NCBI GenBank assembly: GCA_964458555.1
Contig: CAYWJH010000023.1
Location: 1 to 37,724 of the forward strand
Length of the DNA stretch: 37,724 nt
Source: SLST01 sp964458555
GTDB taxonomy: Bacteria > Spirochaetota > Spirochaetia > DSM-27196 > SLST01
Direction of reading: 5' to 3'
This document shows positions 31,368 through 37,724 of this stretch, piece by piece (the stretch's first letter is position 1; the number at the start of each line of letters is the position of its first letter). The notes beneath the pieces are model-generated. The model had not been told where the DNA came from. It saw nothing but the letters and a program-made list of their open reading frames with translations, and searched no databases. The translations under genes and the position numbers were made by a program.

Positions 31368-33263
31368 ATGGCGCGCAAGCTGAGGAACGTGAGGCATCCG
31401 GTTCCCGCAGACCTTACCATCTCCGAGGAGTCCGAACCGCTGCCGATCTCCACCATCGCGGAGGAGGCCGGTATCCGCGAGGCCGAGCTCGACGTGTACG
31501 GCGCCCACAAGGCGAAGGTGCGCCTTTCGGTGCGCGATCGTTTCGCCGACGCTCCCGATGGGCACTACGTTGTGATCACCGCGGTCACGCCCACGCCGCT
31601 CGGCGAGGGGAAGACGACGACCACGGTGGGGCTGTCGCAGGCGATGGGCGCGCATCTGGGCAAGCGCGTGTTCACCTGCATCCGCCAGCCCAGCCAGGGC
31701 CCGACCTTCGGGATCAAGGGCGGCGCGGCAGGCGGAGGCTACAGCCAGATCGTGCCGATGGAGGAGTTCAACCTCCACCTCACCGGAGACATCCACGCGA
31801 TCACCGCGGCGAACAACCTGCTCGCAGCGGCGATCGACGCGCGCATGCACCACGAATCGTACCAGTCGGACGCGAAGCTCTACGGCCGGCTCTGCCCGAA
31901 GGGCCGCGATGGGCGCCGGCGCTTCTCGCCGGTGATGCTCCGGCGTCTCGAGAAGCTGGGTATCGCGAAGACCGATCCCGACGAGCTCTCCGAAGAGGAG
32001 ATCGCGCGCTTCGTACGCCTGGACCTGGACCCGGACACGATCACGTGGCGGCGCGTGATCGACACGAACGACCGCTATCTACGCGCGATAACCGTTGGGC
32101 AGGGCGAGAAGGAGAAGTTCGAGCGGCAGACCGGCTTCGACATCACGGTGGCGAGCGAGATCATGGCGATCCTCGCGCTCGCCACCGACGCGATCGACAT
32201 GCGCGAGCGGCTCGGTCGGATGGTCGTTGGCATGAGCCGATCGGGCGTGCCGGTCACCGCCGACGACCTGGGCACCGGCGGCGCGCTGGGCGTGCTCATG
32301 CGCGACGCGATCATGCCGAACCTCATGCAGACGCTCGAGGGCACGCCCGCCTTCGTGCACGCGGGCCCCTTCGCGAATATCGCGCACGGTAACAGCTCGG
32401 TCGTCGCCGACCAGCTCGCGCTCAAGCTCGTCGGGCCCGACGGGTACGTCTTCACCGAATCTGGCTTCGGCGCGGACATGGGCATGGAGAAGTTCTTCAA
32501 CATCAAGTGCCGCGCGAGCGGTCTCGTGCCGGATGCCGTTGTGCTCGTGGCGACGATCCGCGCGCTCAAGATGCACGGCGGCGGTCCGAAGGTCACCGCG
32601 GGCGCGCCGCTCGCCGCGGAGTACACCGAAGAGCACCTCGACCTCCTCGAGGCCGGAGGCGCGAACCTGCGCACGCACGTCGAGAACGCCGCGTCGTTCG
32701 GCGTGCCGGTCGTCGTCGCGGTCAATCGCTTCCCCTCCGACACCGACGCGGAGGTCGACCTCGTGCGGCGCATGGCGCAGGAGGCGGGCGCTGTGGACGC
32801 GGTCGTGAGCGACCATTGGGCGCAGGGCGGCGCGGGGGCGGTCGACCTGGCGCGGGCGGTCGTCGAGGCGTGCGAGCGACCATCGGACTTCCGCTACCTC
32901 TACTCGCTCGACGCGTCGATCAAGGAGAAGATCGAGACGATCGCCACGAGGATGTACGGCGCGGCCGGCGTGGAGTACTCGCCGGAGGCGGAGGAACAGA
33001 TCGAGCGCTACACGAACAACGGGTTCGATCGGCTTCCCATCTGCATGGCGAAGACGCACCTCAGCCTCAGCCACGACCCGGCGCTCAAGGGCGCACCGAC
33101 CGGTTTCACGGTCCCGGTTCGCGAGGTCCGCGCGAGCGTAGGTGCGGGATTTCTCTATCCGCTGCTCGGAACGATGAGCACCATGCCGGGGCTTCCTACT
33201 CGACCGGCGTTCTACGACATCGACCTCGATCCGGAGACCGGCCGCGTCGTGGGGCTCTTCTAG
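31368..33263 (+). CDS. fhs: formate-tetrahydrofolate ligase, long eukaryote-like form
   Basis: A 631-residue enzyme that joins formate to tetrahydrofolate with ATP, giving 10-formyl-THF for purines, serine or one-carbon assimilation. P-loop TPTPLGEGKTTTT (74-86) and RQPSQGPTFGIKGGAAGGGY are visible. At 631 residues it is about 75 longer than ordinary bacterial Fhs (about 557). The extra region RFSPVMLRRLEKLGI, EEIARFVRLDLDPDTITWRRV and the C-terminus TMSTMPGLPTRPAFYDIDLD match the synthetase domain of eukaryotic C1-THF synthase (MTHFD1) closely. The ATG at 31368 has AAGGGGG upstream and a strong promoter. It may share regulation with the YnjB-like operon, which has the same TTGACC -35. Confidence 0.97.
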   Translation: MARKLRNVRHPVPADLTISEESEPLPISTIAEEAGIREAELDVYGAHKAKVRLSVRDRFADAPDGHYVVITAVTPTPLGEGKTTTTVGLSQAMGAHLGKRVFTCIRQPSQGPTFGIKGGAAGGGYSQIVPMEEFNLHLTGDIHAITAANNLLAAAIDARMHHESYQSDAKLYGRLCPKGRDGRRRFSPVMLRRLEKLGIAKTDPDELSEEEIARFVRLDLDPDTITWRRVIDTNDRYLRAITVGQGEKEKFERQTGFDITVASEIMAILALATDAIDMRERLGRMVVGMSRSGVPVTADDLGTGGALGVLMRDAIMPNLMQTLEGTPAFVHAGPFANIAHGNSSVVADQLALKLVGPDGYVFTESGFGADMGMEKFFNIKCRASGLVPDAVVLVATIRALKMHGGGPKVTAGAPLAAEYTEEHLDLLEAGGANLRTHVENAASFGVPVVVAVNRFPSDTDAEVDLVRRMAQEAGAVDAVVSDHWAQGGAGAVDLARAVVEACERPSDFRYLYSLDASIKEKIETIATRMYGAAGVEYSPEAEEQIERYTNNGFDRLPICMAKTHLSLSHDPALKGAPTGFTVPVREVRASVGAGFLYPLLGTMSTMPGLPTRPAFYDIDLDPETGRVVGLF

Positions 33264-33306
33264 ACTACGAAGCTCGGTACGGGTCCGACCTGCCGGCAGA
33301 AGAAAC

Positions 33307-33335
33307 TTGACCATGCAACCATCCCTGGCTACGTT
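33307..33335 (+). promoter_or_regulatory. promoter of the YnjB-like operon
   Basis: TTGACC (33307-33312), 17 bases, then TACGTT (33330-33335). Its -35 is identical to that of fhs. The predicted start near 33342 leaves a short leader containing AGGGAGG before the GTG at 33360. Confidence 0.5.
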
Positions 33336-33359
33336 CCTGCCCAGTCAGGGAGGCATTGC

Positions 33360-34616
33360 GTGAAAAGACGCGTGTTCAAATCGGTCTCGTTCGCCACGCT
33401 TGCGCTTCTCGTGATCGGCGGGTTGCCCGCGGCGGGTTCGGGCGAAGAGAGCGCCACGCCGTTCGAAGATCGATACGAGGCGATGAGCTGGGACGAGATC
33501 GCGGCTGAGGCCGAGGGGAGCGAGCTCTACTGGTACATGTGGGGCGGCTCGGACGCGACGAACCTCTACGTCCAGGAGTACGTCGCCGACGGTCTCGCGG
33601 AGCTGGGGATCGACCTGGAGATGGTTCAGGTGACCGACGCGAGCGTGTACGTGAGCAAGGTGCTCGGCGAGAAGCAGGCCGGCCGCGATACCGGTGGTTC
33701 GGTGGATCTGGTCTGGATCAACGGCGAGAACTTCCGCAGCATGCGTCAGGCGGACCTCCTGTTCGGACCGTATGCCGACAGGCTGCCGAACATCGGCCTG
33801 GTCGACACCGAAGATCCGACCGTCGCGAACGATTTCGGCTACCCGGTGGACGGCTACGAGTCGCCCTACGGATCTGCGCAGATGGTCATGGTCTACGACG
33901 AGGCCCGCACGCCCGATCCCCCGACGACGATCGAGGGGTTGCTCGACTGGATTCGCGAGAATCCCGGACGCTTCACGTACCCCGCGCCACCGGACTTCAC
34001 CGGCAGCGCGTTCGTCCGTCATGTCTTCTACCACGCCGCCGGCGGCTACGAGCGGCTGCTCGGCCGGTTCGACGAGGAGCTCTTCGACGAGGTCGCCCCG
34101 CACGCGTGGGCGCTTCTCGACGAGATCGAGCCGTACCTCTGGCGCGAGGGAAGGACCTACCCGGAGACGAGCACCCGGCACCAGAATCTCTTCGCCAACA
34201 GCGAGGTCGACTTTGACATGAGCTACATCCCGGCCTCGGCGGCCAACCTCGTCGCGCAGGGCCGCTATCCCGAGTCCACGCGGACGTTCGTCTTCGATTC
34301 CGGGACGATCGGGAATACGCACTACGTGGCGATCCCGTACAACGCTACGAACAAGGCGGCCGCGATGGTCGCTGCCAACTTCCTGCTCGAGCCGGCAGCG
34401 CAGCTCGAGAAGGCGAGGCCTTCGGTCTGGGGCGATCTGCCGGTGGTCAGCGTCGACCGGCTGACGCAGGAGTGGCAGGATCGCTTCGCGTCGATCCCCC
34501 GGCCGCCGTCGGTCCTGCCCACGCGTACGCTCCAGGAGCACCGAATCCCGGAGCTGCAGAGCACGTGGCTGGAGGCAATCGAGGCCGGGTGGATCGCGAA
34601 CGTTCTCCAGCAATGA
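33360..34616 (+). CDS. ynjB: ABC transporter substrate-binding protein, YnjB family
   Basis: A 418-residue periplasmic binding protein with an N-terminal signal peptide (about 1-25; no lipobox Cys). It matches E. coli YnjB along its length: WYMWGGSDATNLYVQEYV, GGSVDLVWINGENFRSMR, DGYESPYGSAQMVMVYD, FTYPAPPDFTGSAFVR, YLWREGRTYPE, FDSGTIGNTHYVAIPYNA and VWGDLPVVSVDRL. GTG start after AGGGAGG. First gene of a four-gene importer operon; its stop overlaps the permease start as ATGA. The substrate of YnjBCD systems is unsettled (thiamine-like compounds have been proposed), and no TPP riboswitch is seen upstream. Confidence 0.93.
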   Translation: MKRRVFKSVSFATLALLVIGGLPAAGSGEESATPFEDRYEAMSWDEIAAEAEGSELYWYMWGGSDATNLYVQEYVADGLAELGIDLEMVQVTDASVYVSKVLGEKQAGRDTGGSVDLVWINGENFRSMRQADLLFGPYADRLPNIGLVDTEDPTVANDFGYPVDGYESPYGSAQMVMVYDEARTPDPPTTIEGLLDWIRENPGRFTYPAPPDFTGSAFVRHVFYHAAGGYERLLGRFDEELFDEVAPHAWALLDEIEPYLWREGRTYPETSTRHQNLFANSEVDFDMSYIPASAANLVAQGRYPESTRTFVFDSGTIGNTHYVAIPYNATNKAAAMVAANFLLEPAAQLEKARPSVWGDLPVVSVDRLTQEWQDRFASIPRPPSVLPTRTLQEHRIPELQSTWLEAIEAGWIANVLQQ

Positions 34617-35476
34617 GCGGAAACAGGGTTCCTGGAGCATTCGTAGCGGTCGCGCCCGCGGCGCTCGTCGTCGTGCTGCTGCTCGGCGGCGGCGTCGTGA
34701 CGGCGCTCGTCGAGTCGCTGCGTCCCCTGCCCGGTGACGCCGGCGTGGTCACGCTCGATCACTTCCGCGCGGTCGTGACCGCTCCGGGCTTCCTTGCCAG
34801 TGTGGGTCTGACCGTCTGGGTCTCGCTCATCTCCACGGTTCTCACGCTCGTGCTCGCTGTTGTCACCGCGCTCGCGCTCCGCAGGATGCGCCGGTTCCGC
34901 GGGTTCGTGACCTACGTCTACCAGCTCCCGCTCACGCTCCCGCACATGGTGCTCGGGGCCGCGGGCATCATGCTCTTGTCGCAAAGCGGGCTGCTCAGTC
35001 GCGTCGTCACGGCCATCGGTCTCATCGAGTCTCCGGCTCGCTTTCCCGAGCTCGTGAACGACCGGGCCGGCATCGGGATCGTGCTGGTCTACGTCTGGAA
35101 GCAGGTACCGTTCGTCGGCCTCTTCGCGCTCGCCGTGCTCCAGTCGGTGGGCCAGGACTACGAGGCGACGGCTCGATCGCTCGGGGCGACTCGCTTCCAG
35201 GCCGTCCGGTTCGTGCTCGTGCCGCTCGTCGCGCCCGCGCTGGTGCCGGCCGGCGTGATTGTCTTCGCCTTCGTATTCGGCGCCTTCGAGGTGCCGCTCC
35301 TGCTCGGAGCGCGCTACCCGAGCATGCTGAGCGTGCTCGCCTATCGGCTCTACACGGATGTGGATCTCGCGTTGAGACCGCGGTCGATGGCGCTCTCCTT
35401 CGTGATCGCCGCCATCGTCTTCGGGCTCGTGGGCGCCTACCGCACGGTCCTCGCGAGCCTCGGGAGGCGCGGATGA
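34613..35476 (+). CDS. ABC importer permease, first subunit (N-half of YnjC-like)
   Basis: A 287-residue inner-membrane permease with about six helices. The EAA loop is at about 183-203 (EATARSLGATRFQAVRFVLVPL). Both ends are coupled by ATGA overlaps to the binding-protein and second-permease genes. In E. coli the equivalent YnjC is one protein with two such halves; here they are separate genes. It forms the translocation pore with the next protein. Confidence 0.92.
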   Translation: MSGNRVPGAFVAVAPAALVVVLLLGGGVVTALVESLRPLPGDAGVVTLDHFRAVVTAPGFLASVGLTVWVSLISTVLTLVLAVVTALALRRMRRFRGFVTYVYQLPLTLPHMVLGAAGIMLLSQSGLLSRVVTAIGLIESPARFPELVNDRAGIGIVLVYVWKQVPFVGLFALAVLQSVGQDYEATARSLGATRFQAVRFVLVPLVAPALVPAGVIVFAFVFGAFEVPLLLGARYPSMLSVLAYRLYTDVDLALRPRSMALSFVIAAIVFGLVGAYRTVLASLGRRG

Positions 35477-36321
35477 AGGCCCGTCACGCGCCGCGGGCTC
35501 ACCGGGCTGCGCCCGCACTCGGTGGGCAGGGGCTGCGCTCGATCGTCGTGGCGGGGATCGTGGTCCTCGTCGCGCTTCCCTTGATTCCGCTCGTGCTGCA
35601 TTCGTTCGCCGGTCGGTGGCTCTACCCGGCTCTCGTGCCCGAGTCGTGGGGGCTGCGCGCGTGGGAGTATATCGGGCGTCCGCGCTCGCAGGTACTCGAG
35701 GCGACCGGAACGAGTCTGGGGATCGCGCTTGCTGTGACGGCGCTGAGCCTGCTCGTCGGTGTGCCGGCCGGCCGTGGGCTCGCCGCCGCTCGTCCCGGTA
35801 CGAGGGCCGCGCTCGAATATCTCTTCTTCGCGCCGGTGATCGTGCCGGCGCTCTCGGTCGCGCTCGGACTGCACGTGGTCTTCGTCCGGTGGGGCATTGC
35901 CGACTCGGTTGCCGGCGTCGTCGTCGCGCATCTGCTGCCCACGGTGCCGTACATGGTCCTCGTCATGGCGAGTACCTTTTCGAGCACGAACCTGGAGCTG
36001 GAGCATCAGGCGCGAACGCTCGGCGCGGGTCCGGTCCGCGCGTTCACGAGCGTGGGGGTCCCGTCAGCGGTGCCCGGAATGCTCACCGGCTCGCTCTTCG
36101 TCTTTCTGATCTCGTGGAGCCAGTACGCGCTCACGGTCCTGATCGGCGGCGGCCGGGTGGTGACGCTGCCGCTTCTCCTCTTTTCGTTCGCCTCCGCCGG
36201 CGATCTCGCGCTCACCGCCGCGCTGAGTATCGTCTTTCTCGCGCCGGCCGTGCTCATCCTCGCGCTTACCGCGCGTTACCTCAGCGGGCGTTCGCTCGCG
36301 CTCGCCGGAGTTGCAGGATGA
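35473..36321 (+). CDS. ABC importer permease, second subunit (C-half of YnjC-like)
   Basis: A 282-residue permease with about six helices and the EAA-type loop ELEHQARTLGAGPVRAFTSVGVPS (about 176-199). YVFFAP-like segment LEYLFFAPVIVPALSVALGLHVVFVRWG is characteristic of the PotC/YnjC/ThiP branch. Its ATG overlaps the stop of the first permease and its stop overlaps the ATPase start, so the operon is translated as a coupled block. Confidence 0.92.
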   Translation: MKARHAPRAHRAAPALGGQGLRSIVVAGIVVLVALPLIPLVLHSFAGRWLYPALVPESWGLRAWEYIGRPRSQVLEATGTSLGIALAVTALSLLVGVPAGRGLAAARPGTRAALEYLFFAPVIVPALSVALGLHVVFVRWGIADSVAGVVVAHLLPTVPYMVLVMASTFSSTNLELEHQARTLGAGPVRAFTSVGVPSAVPGMLTGSLFVFLISWSQYALTVLIGGGRVVTLPLLLFSFASAGDLALTAALSIVFLAPAVLILALTARYLSGRSLALAGVAG

Positions 36322-37397
36322 GCAGCCGGGTCTCGCTCGATGCGCTTTCGCACCGCTACCCCCGCTCCGAGCGGCCGGCTCTCGACGGTGTCTCGCTCGA
36401 CGTCCAACCGGGCGAATTGCTGTGCTTCGTCGGCCCGTCGGGCTGCGGAAAGACGACGCTCCTCAAGGTGGTCAGCGGAGTCCTCAGGCCGACCGGGGGC
36501 GAGATTCGCTTTGACGGCGAGCCGATGAGCTCGGTGCCGCCCGAGCGGCGGAAGGCGGTGATGGTCTTCCAGTCGCACATGCTCTTCCCGTTTCTCAGCG
36601 TCGTCGAGAACGTCGGATTCAGCCTGAGGATGCAGGGTAGACCGCGCGAGGAGTGGCGGCCGATCGCGCGCGAGATGCTCGAGCGGGTCCGCCTCTCCGG
36701 ACTCGAGGAGCGGCGTCCGTCGAGCCTCTCGGGCGGCCAACAGCAGCGTGTCGCGCTCGCTCGCGCGCTCGTCGCCGAACCGCGGGTGCTCCTGCTCGAC
36801 GAACCGCTCTCCAGCCTCGACCGTCACCTGCGCGAGGATATGCGGCAGGTGATTCTCGAGCTGCAGCGAAGTACCGCCGTGACCACGCTGTGCGTGACGC
36901 ACGATCAGGAGGAGGCGGTGCTGCTCGGTGATCGTATCGCGATGCTCTCGTCCGGACGTCTCGTGCAGTCCGGTCCCGCCGAGGCGTTCTACGAGCGACC
37001 GGCTTCGGTTCACGTCGCGCGATTCTTCGGCAACCACAACCAGCTCGAAGGCCTCCGGGACGGAGACGTGGTCACGACCGACGTGGGGACGTTGTCGCTG
37101 TGCGCTCAGGGCGCCCCGCGCGCTCCCGGGCGGGAGGCGTGGCCTCGGGGCGGTCCGGCCTGCGTCCACATCAGGCCCGAGGCGATCGAGATATGCGAGC
37201 CGGGCGCCGATTTCGACAACGTGCTTCACGGCCGGGTCGTCCATCGCGTGTACGTAGGAACGCACGTTCGCTACGCCGTCGACGTCGCCGGCCAGCCCTG
37301 GCAGGTCGTCGCGGCGCCGCATACCAGCGCATTCGCGGAGGGCGACGAGGTCGCGCTGCGTCTGCCGCCGGAGCGAATCTGGCTGACGAGGGAGTAG
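36318..37397 (+). CDS. ABC importer ATP-binding protein (PotA/FbpC-like, with TOBE domain)
   Basis: A 359-residue ATPase that powers the importer. Walker A GPSGCGKTT (about 39-47), Q-loop VFQSHMLFP, signature LSGGQQQRVALARAL, Walker B VLLLDEPLSSLD and H-loop TLCVTHDQEEA are all intact. Residues 240-355 form a C-terminal TOBE-type regulatory domain (HIRPEAIEI, then LHGRVVHRVYVGTHVRYAVDV), typical of PotA-like ATPases and missing from the shorter E. coli YnjD. The ATG at 36318 overlaps the permease stop, with GCAGG just upstream. Last gene of the operon. Confidence 0.95.
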   Translation: MSSRVSLDALSHRYPRSERPALDGVSLDVQPGELLCFVGPSGCGKTTLLKVVSGVLRPTGGEIRFDGEPMSSVPPERRKAVMVFQSHMLFPFLSVVENVGFSLRMQGRPREEWRPIAREMLERVRLSGLEERRPSSLSGGQQQRVALARALVAEPRVLLLDEPLSSLDRHLREDMRQVILELQRSTAVTTLCVTHDQEEAVLLGDRIAMLSSGRLVQSGPAEAFYERPASVHVARFFGNHNQLEGLRDGDVVTTDVGTLSLCAQGAPRAPGREAWPRGGPACVHIRPEAIEICEPGADFDNVLHGRVVHRVYVGTHVRYAVDVAGQPWQVVAAPHTSAFAEGDEVALRLPPERIWLTRE

Positions 37398-37445
37398 CGC
37401 TCTCCGGCGGGCTGGGCGCTGTGCCTCGTGTAGGTGCGTCGGTAG

Positions 37446-37451
37446 TATACT
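37446..37451 (+). promoter_or_regulatory. -10 element TATACT of ywbE
   Basis: TATACT ends seven bases before the ATG at 37459. No Shine-Dalgarno sequence lies between, so a leaderless transcript is predicted; the -35 is weak. Confidence 0.5.
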
Positions 37452-37458
37452 GCGGGCA

Positions 37459-37653
37459 ATGGATGGACGAAAACGAGCGGACGTGCACCCGGGTGCGCGT
37501 GTCCGCGTGGTTCAGAAGCAGGATCAGCGATCGGGGAAGACGACCGAAGGCGTGGTGAGCGAGATCCTCACCAACTCGAGCACCCACCCGCACGGCATCA
37601 AGGTGCGGCTCGAGGACGGCGTCGTGGGTCGGGTCAAGGAGATCCTCGAGTAG
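37459..37653 (+). CDS. ywbE: YwbE-family small protein (DUF2196)
   Basis: A 64-residue protein matching Bacillus YwbE over its full length: VRVVQKQDQRSGKTTEGVV, then LTNSSTHPHGIKVRLEDG and VGRVKEIL. It is likely a small SH3/KOW-like beta barrel. Function is unknown, though the family is widely conserved as single-domain proteins. It begins immediately after a -10 hexamer. A tandem palindromic repeat starts 17 bases after its stop. Confidence 0.93.
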   Translation: MDGRKRADVHPGARVRVVQKQDQRSGKTTEGVVSEILTNSSTHPHGIKVRLEDGVVGRVKEILE

Positions 37654-37669
37654 CGCCGACGGCGCGGCT

Positions 37670-37724
37670 ACTCCTCGCGTCGAGGAGGTCACTCCTCGCG
37701 TCGAGGAGGTCACTCCTCGACAGA
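37670..37724. repeat. tandem 21-base palindromic repeat, running off the window
   Basis: Two identical 21-base units (37670-37690 and 37691-37711) and the first eight bases of a third. Each unit contains CTCCTCGCGTCGAGGAG, a seven-base-pair stem with a CGT loop (37671-37687 and 37692-37708). The third copy departs after ACTCCTCG. No T-run follows, so a simple Rho-independent terminator is not indicated. The array may continue past the edge. Confidence 0.85.

Noticed and set aside
33322..33351. Nine-base-pair hairpin (33322-33330 with 33343-33351) that would cover the AGGGAGG site of the YnjB-like gene; considered as a riboswitch or attenuator.
   Set aside because: The promoter TTGACC-17-TACGTT places the transcription start near 33342, so the left arm would not be in the RNA. 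It also has one G-U pair and a 12-base loop.
33264..33359. TPP (thi-box) riboswitch before the YnjB-like operon, expected if it imports thiamine.
   Set aside because: The conserved CTGAGA and the downstream thi-box core are absent.
1..37724. CRISPR arrays, tRNA or rRNA genes, insertion sequences, toxin-antitoxin pairs and defence genes.
   Set aside because: Looked for by eye on both strands; no spaced repeats, cloverleaf sequences, transposase-like proteins or nuclease/helicase clusters were found. A short structured RNA could still be missed without a covariance search.

Overview
This is a GC-rich bacterial chromosome segment (about two thirds G+C by eye) with tightly packed genes, frequent ATGA start/stop overlaps and no gene-free gap above about 200 bases. 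No rRNA, tRNA, phage, insertion sequence or CRISPR array was seen. The best lineage hint is the sugar-binding protein at 7047-8423, whose mature N-terminus (TGGQEEAA after an ASA signal-peptidase site) is a style common in Spirochaetota, so a high-GC spirochaete or similar environmental bacterium is suggested. That is an inference, because no taxonomic marker gene is present. A fatty-acid desaturase, an AhpD-like protein and a glucose-dehydrogenase-like enzyme point to some exposure to oxygen.

Layout, left to right. 1-3150 (-): two coupled half-ABC exporters of the TM287/288 heterodimer type, the second cut by the window edge. 3255-4464 (+): a miniature DUF454-like membrane protein and a NUDT6-like Nudix hydrolase. 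4461-8423 (-): a carbohydrate ABC importer operon (binding protein, terminator-like hairpin, two unusually built permeases). 8542-10913 (-): HAD phosphatase, VTT/TVP38 membrane protein and TauE/SafE exporter. 11003-13673 (-): a GH15 glucosidase coupled to a glucose-1-dehydrogenase-like SDR. 13862-14977 (+): MarR regulator with an AhpD-like peroxidase. 15026-17885: a membrane-anchored arylsulfate sulfotransferase-like protein divergent from an MFS transporter. 17957-20001 (+): GNAT-fold protein coupled to an SDR. 20005-20558 (-): VanZ-like protein and a 52-residue cysteine protein. 20595-23699 (-): feoA-feoB-feoC for ferrous iron uptake, divergent from a DtxR-type regulator (23830-24291), followed by an M3 oligopeptidase. 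26487-28782: a UroD/MtaA-like protein divergent from an AraC regulator. 28728-31196: fatty-acid desaturase, DUF1801 protein and esterase. 31368-33263: formate-tetrahydrofolate ligase of the long, eukaryote-like form. 33360-37397: a YnjBCD-like ABC importer in which the permease is split into two genes. 37459-37653: YwbE. The right edge enters a tandem palindromic repeat.

Functionally the window is transport (five systems), iron homeostasis, one-carbon metabolism and carbohydrate use. The most striking cross-cutting signal is regulatory. At least eight genes lack a Shine-Dalgarno sequence and instead carry a TANNNT -10-like hexamer only 6-8 bases before the start codon, the spacing expected for leaderless mRNAs. 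Other genes in the same window have strong AGGAGG-type ribosome binding sites. No obviously new defence or mobile system was found. The best candidates for novelty are the two remodelled sugar permeases, the eukaryote-like Fhs, the leaderless promoter set and the basic tail on FeoA.
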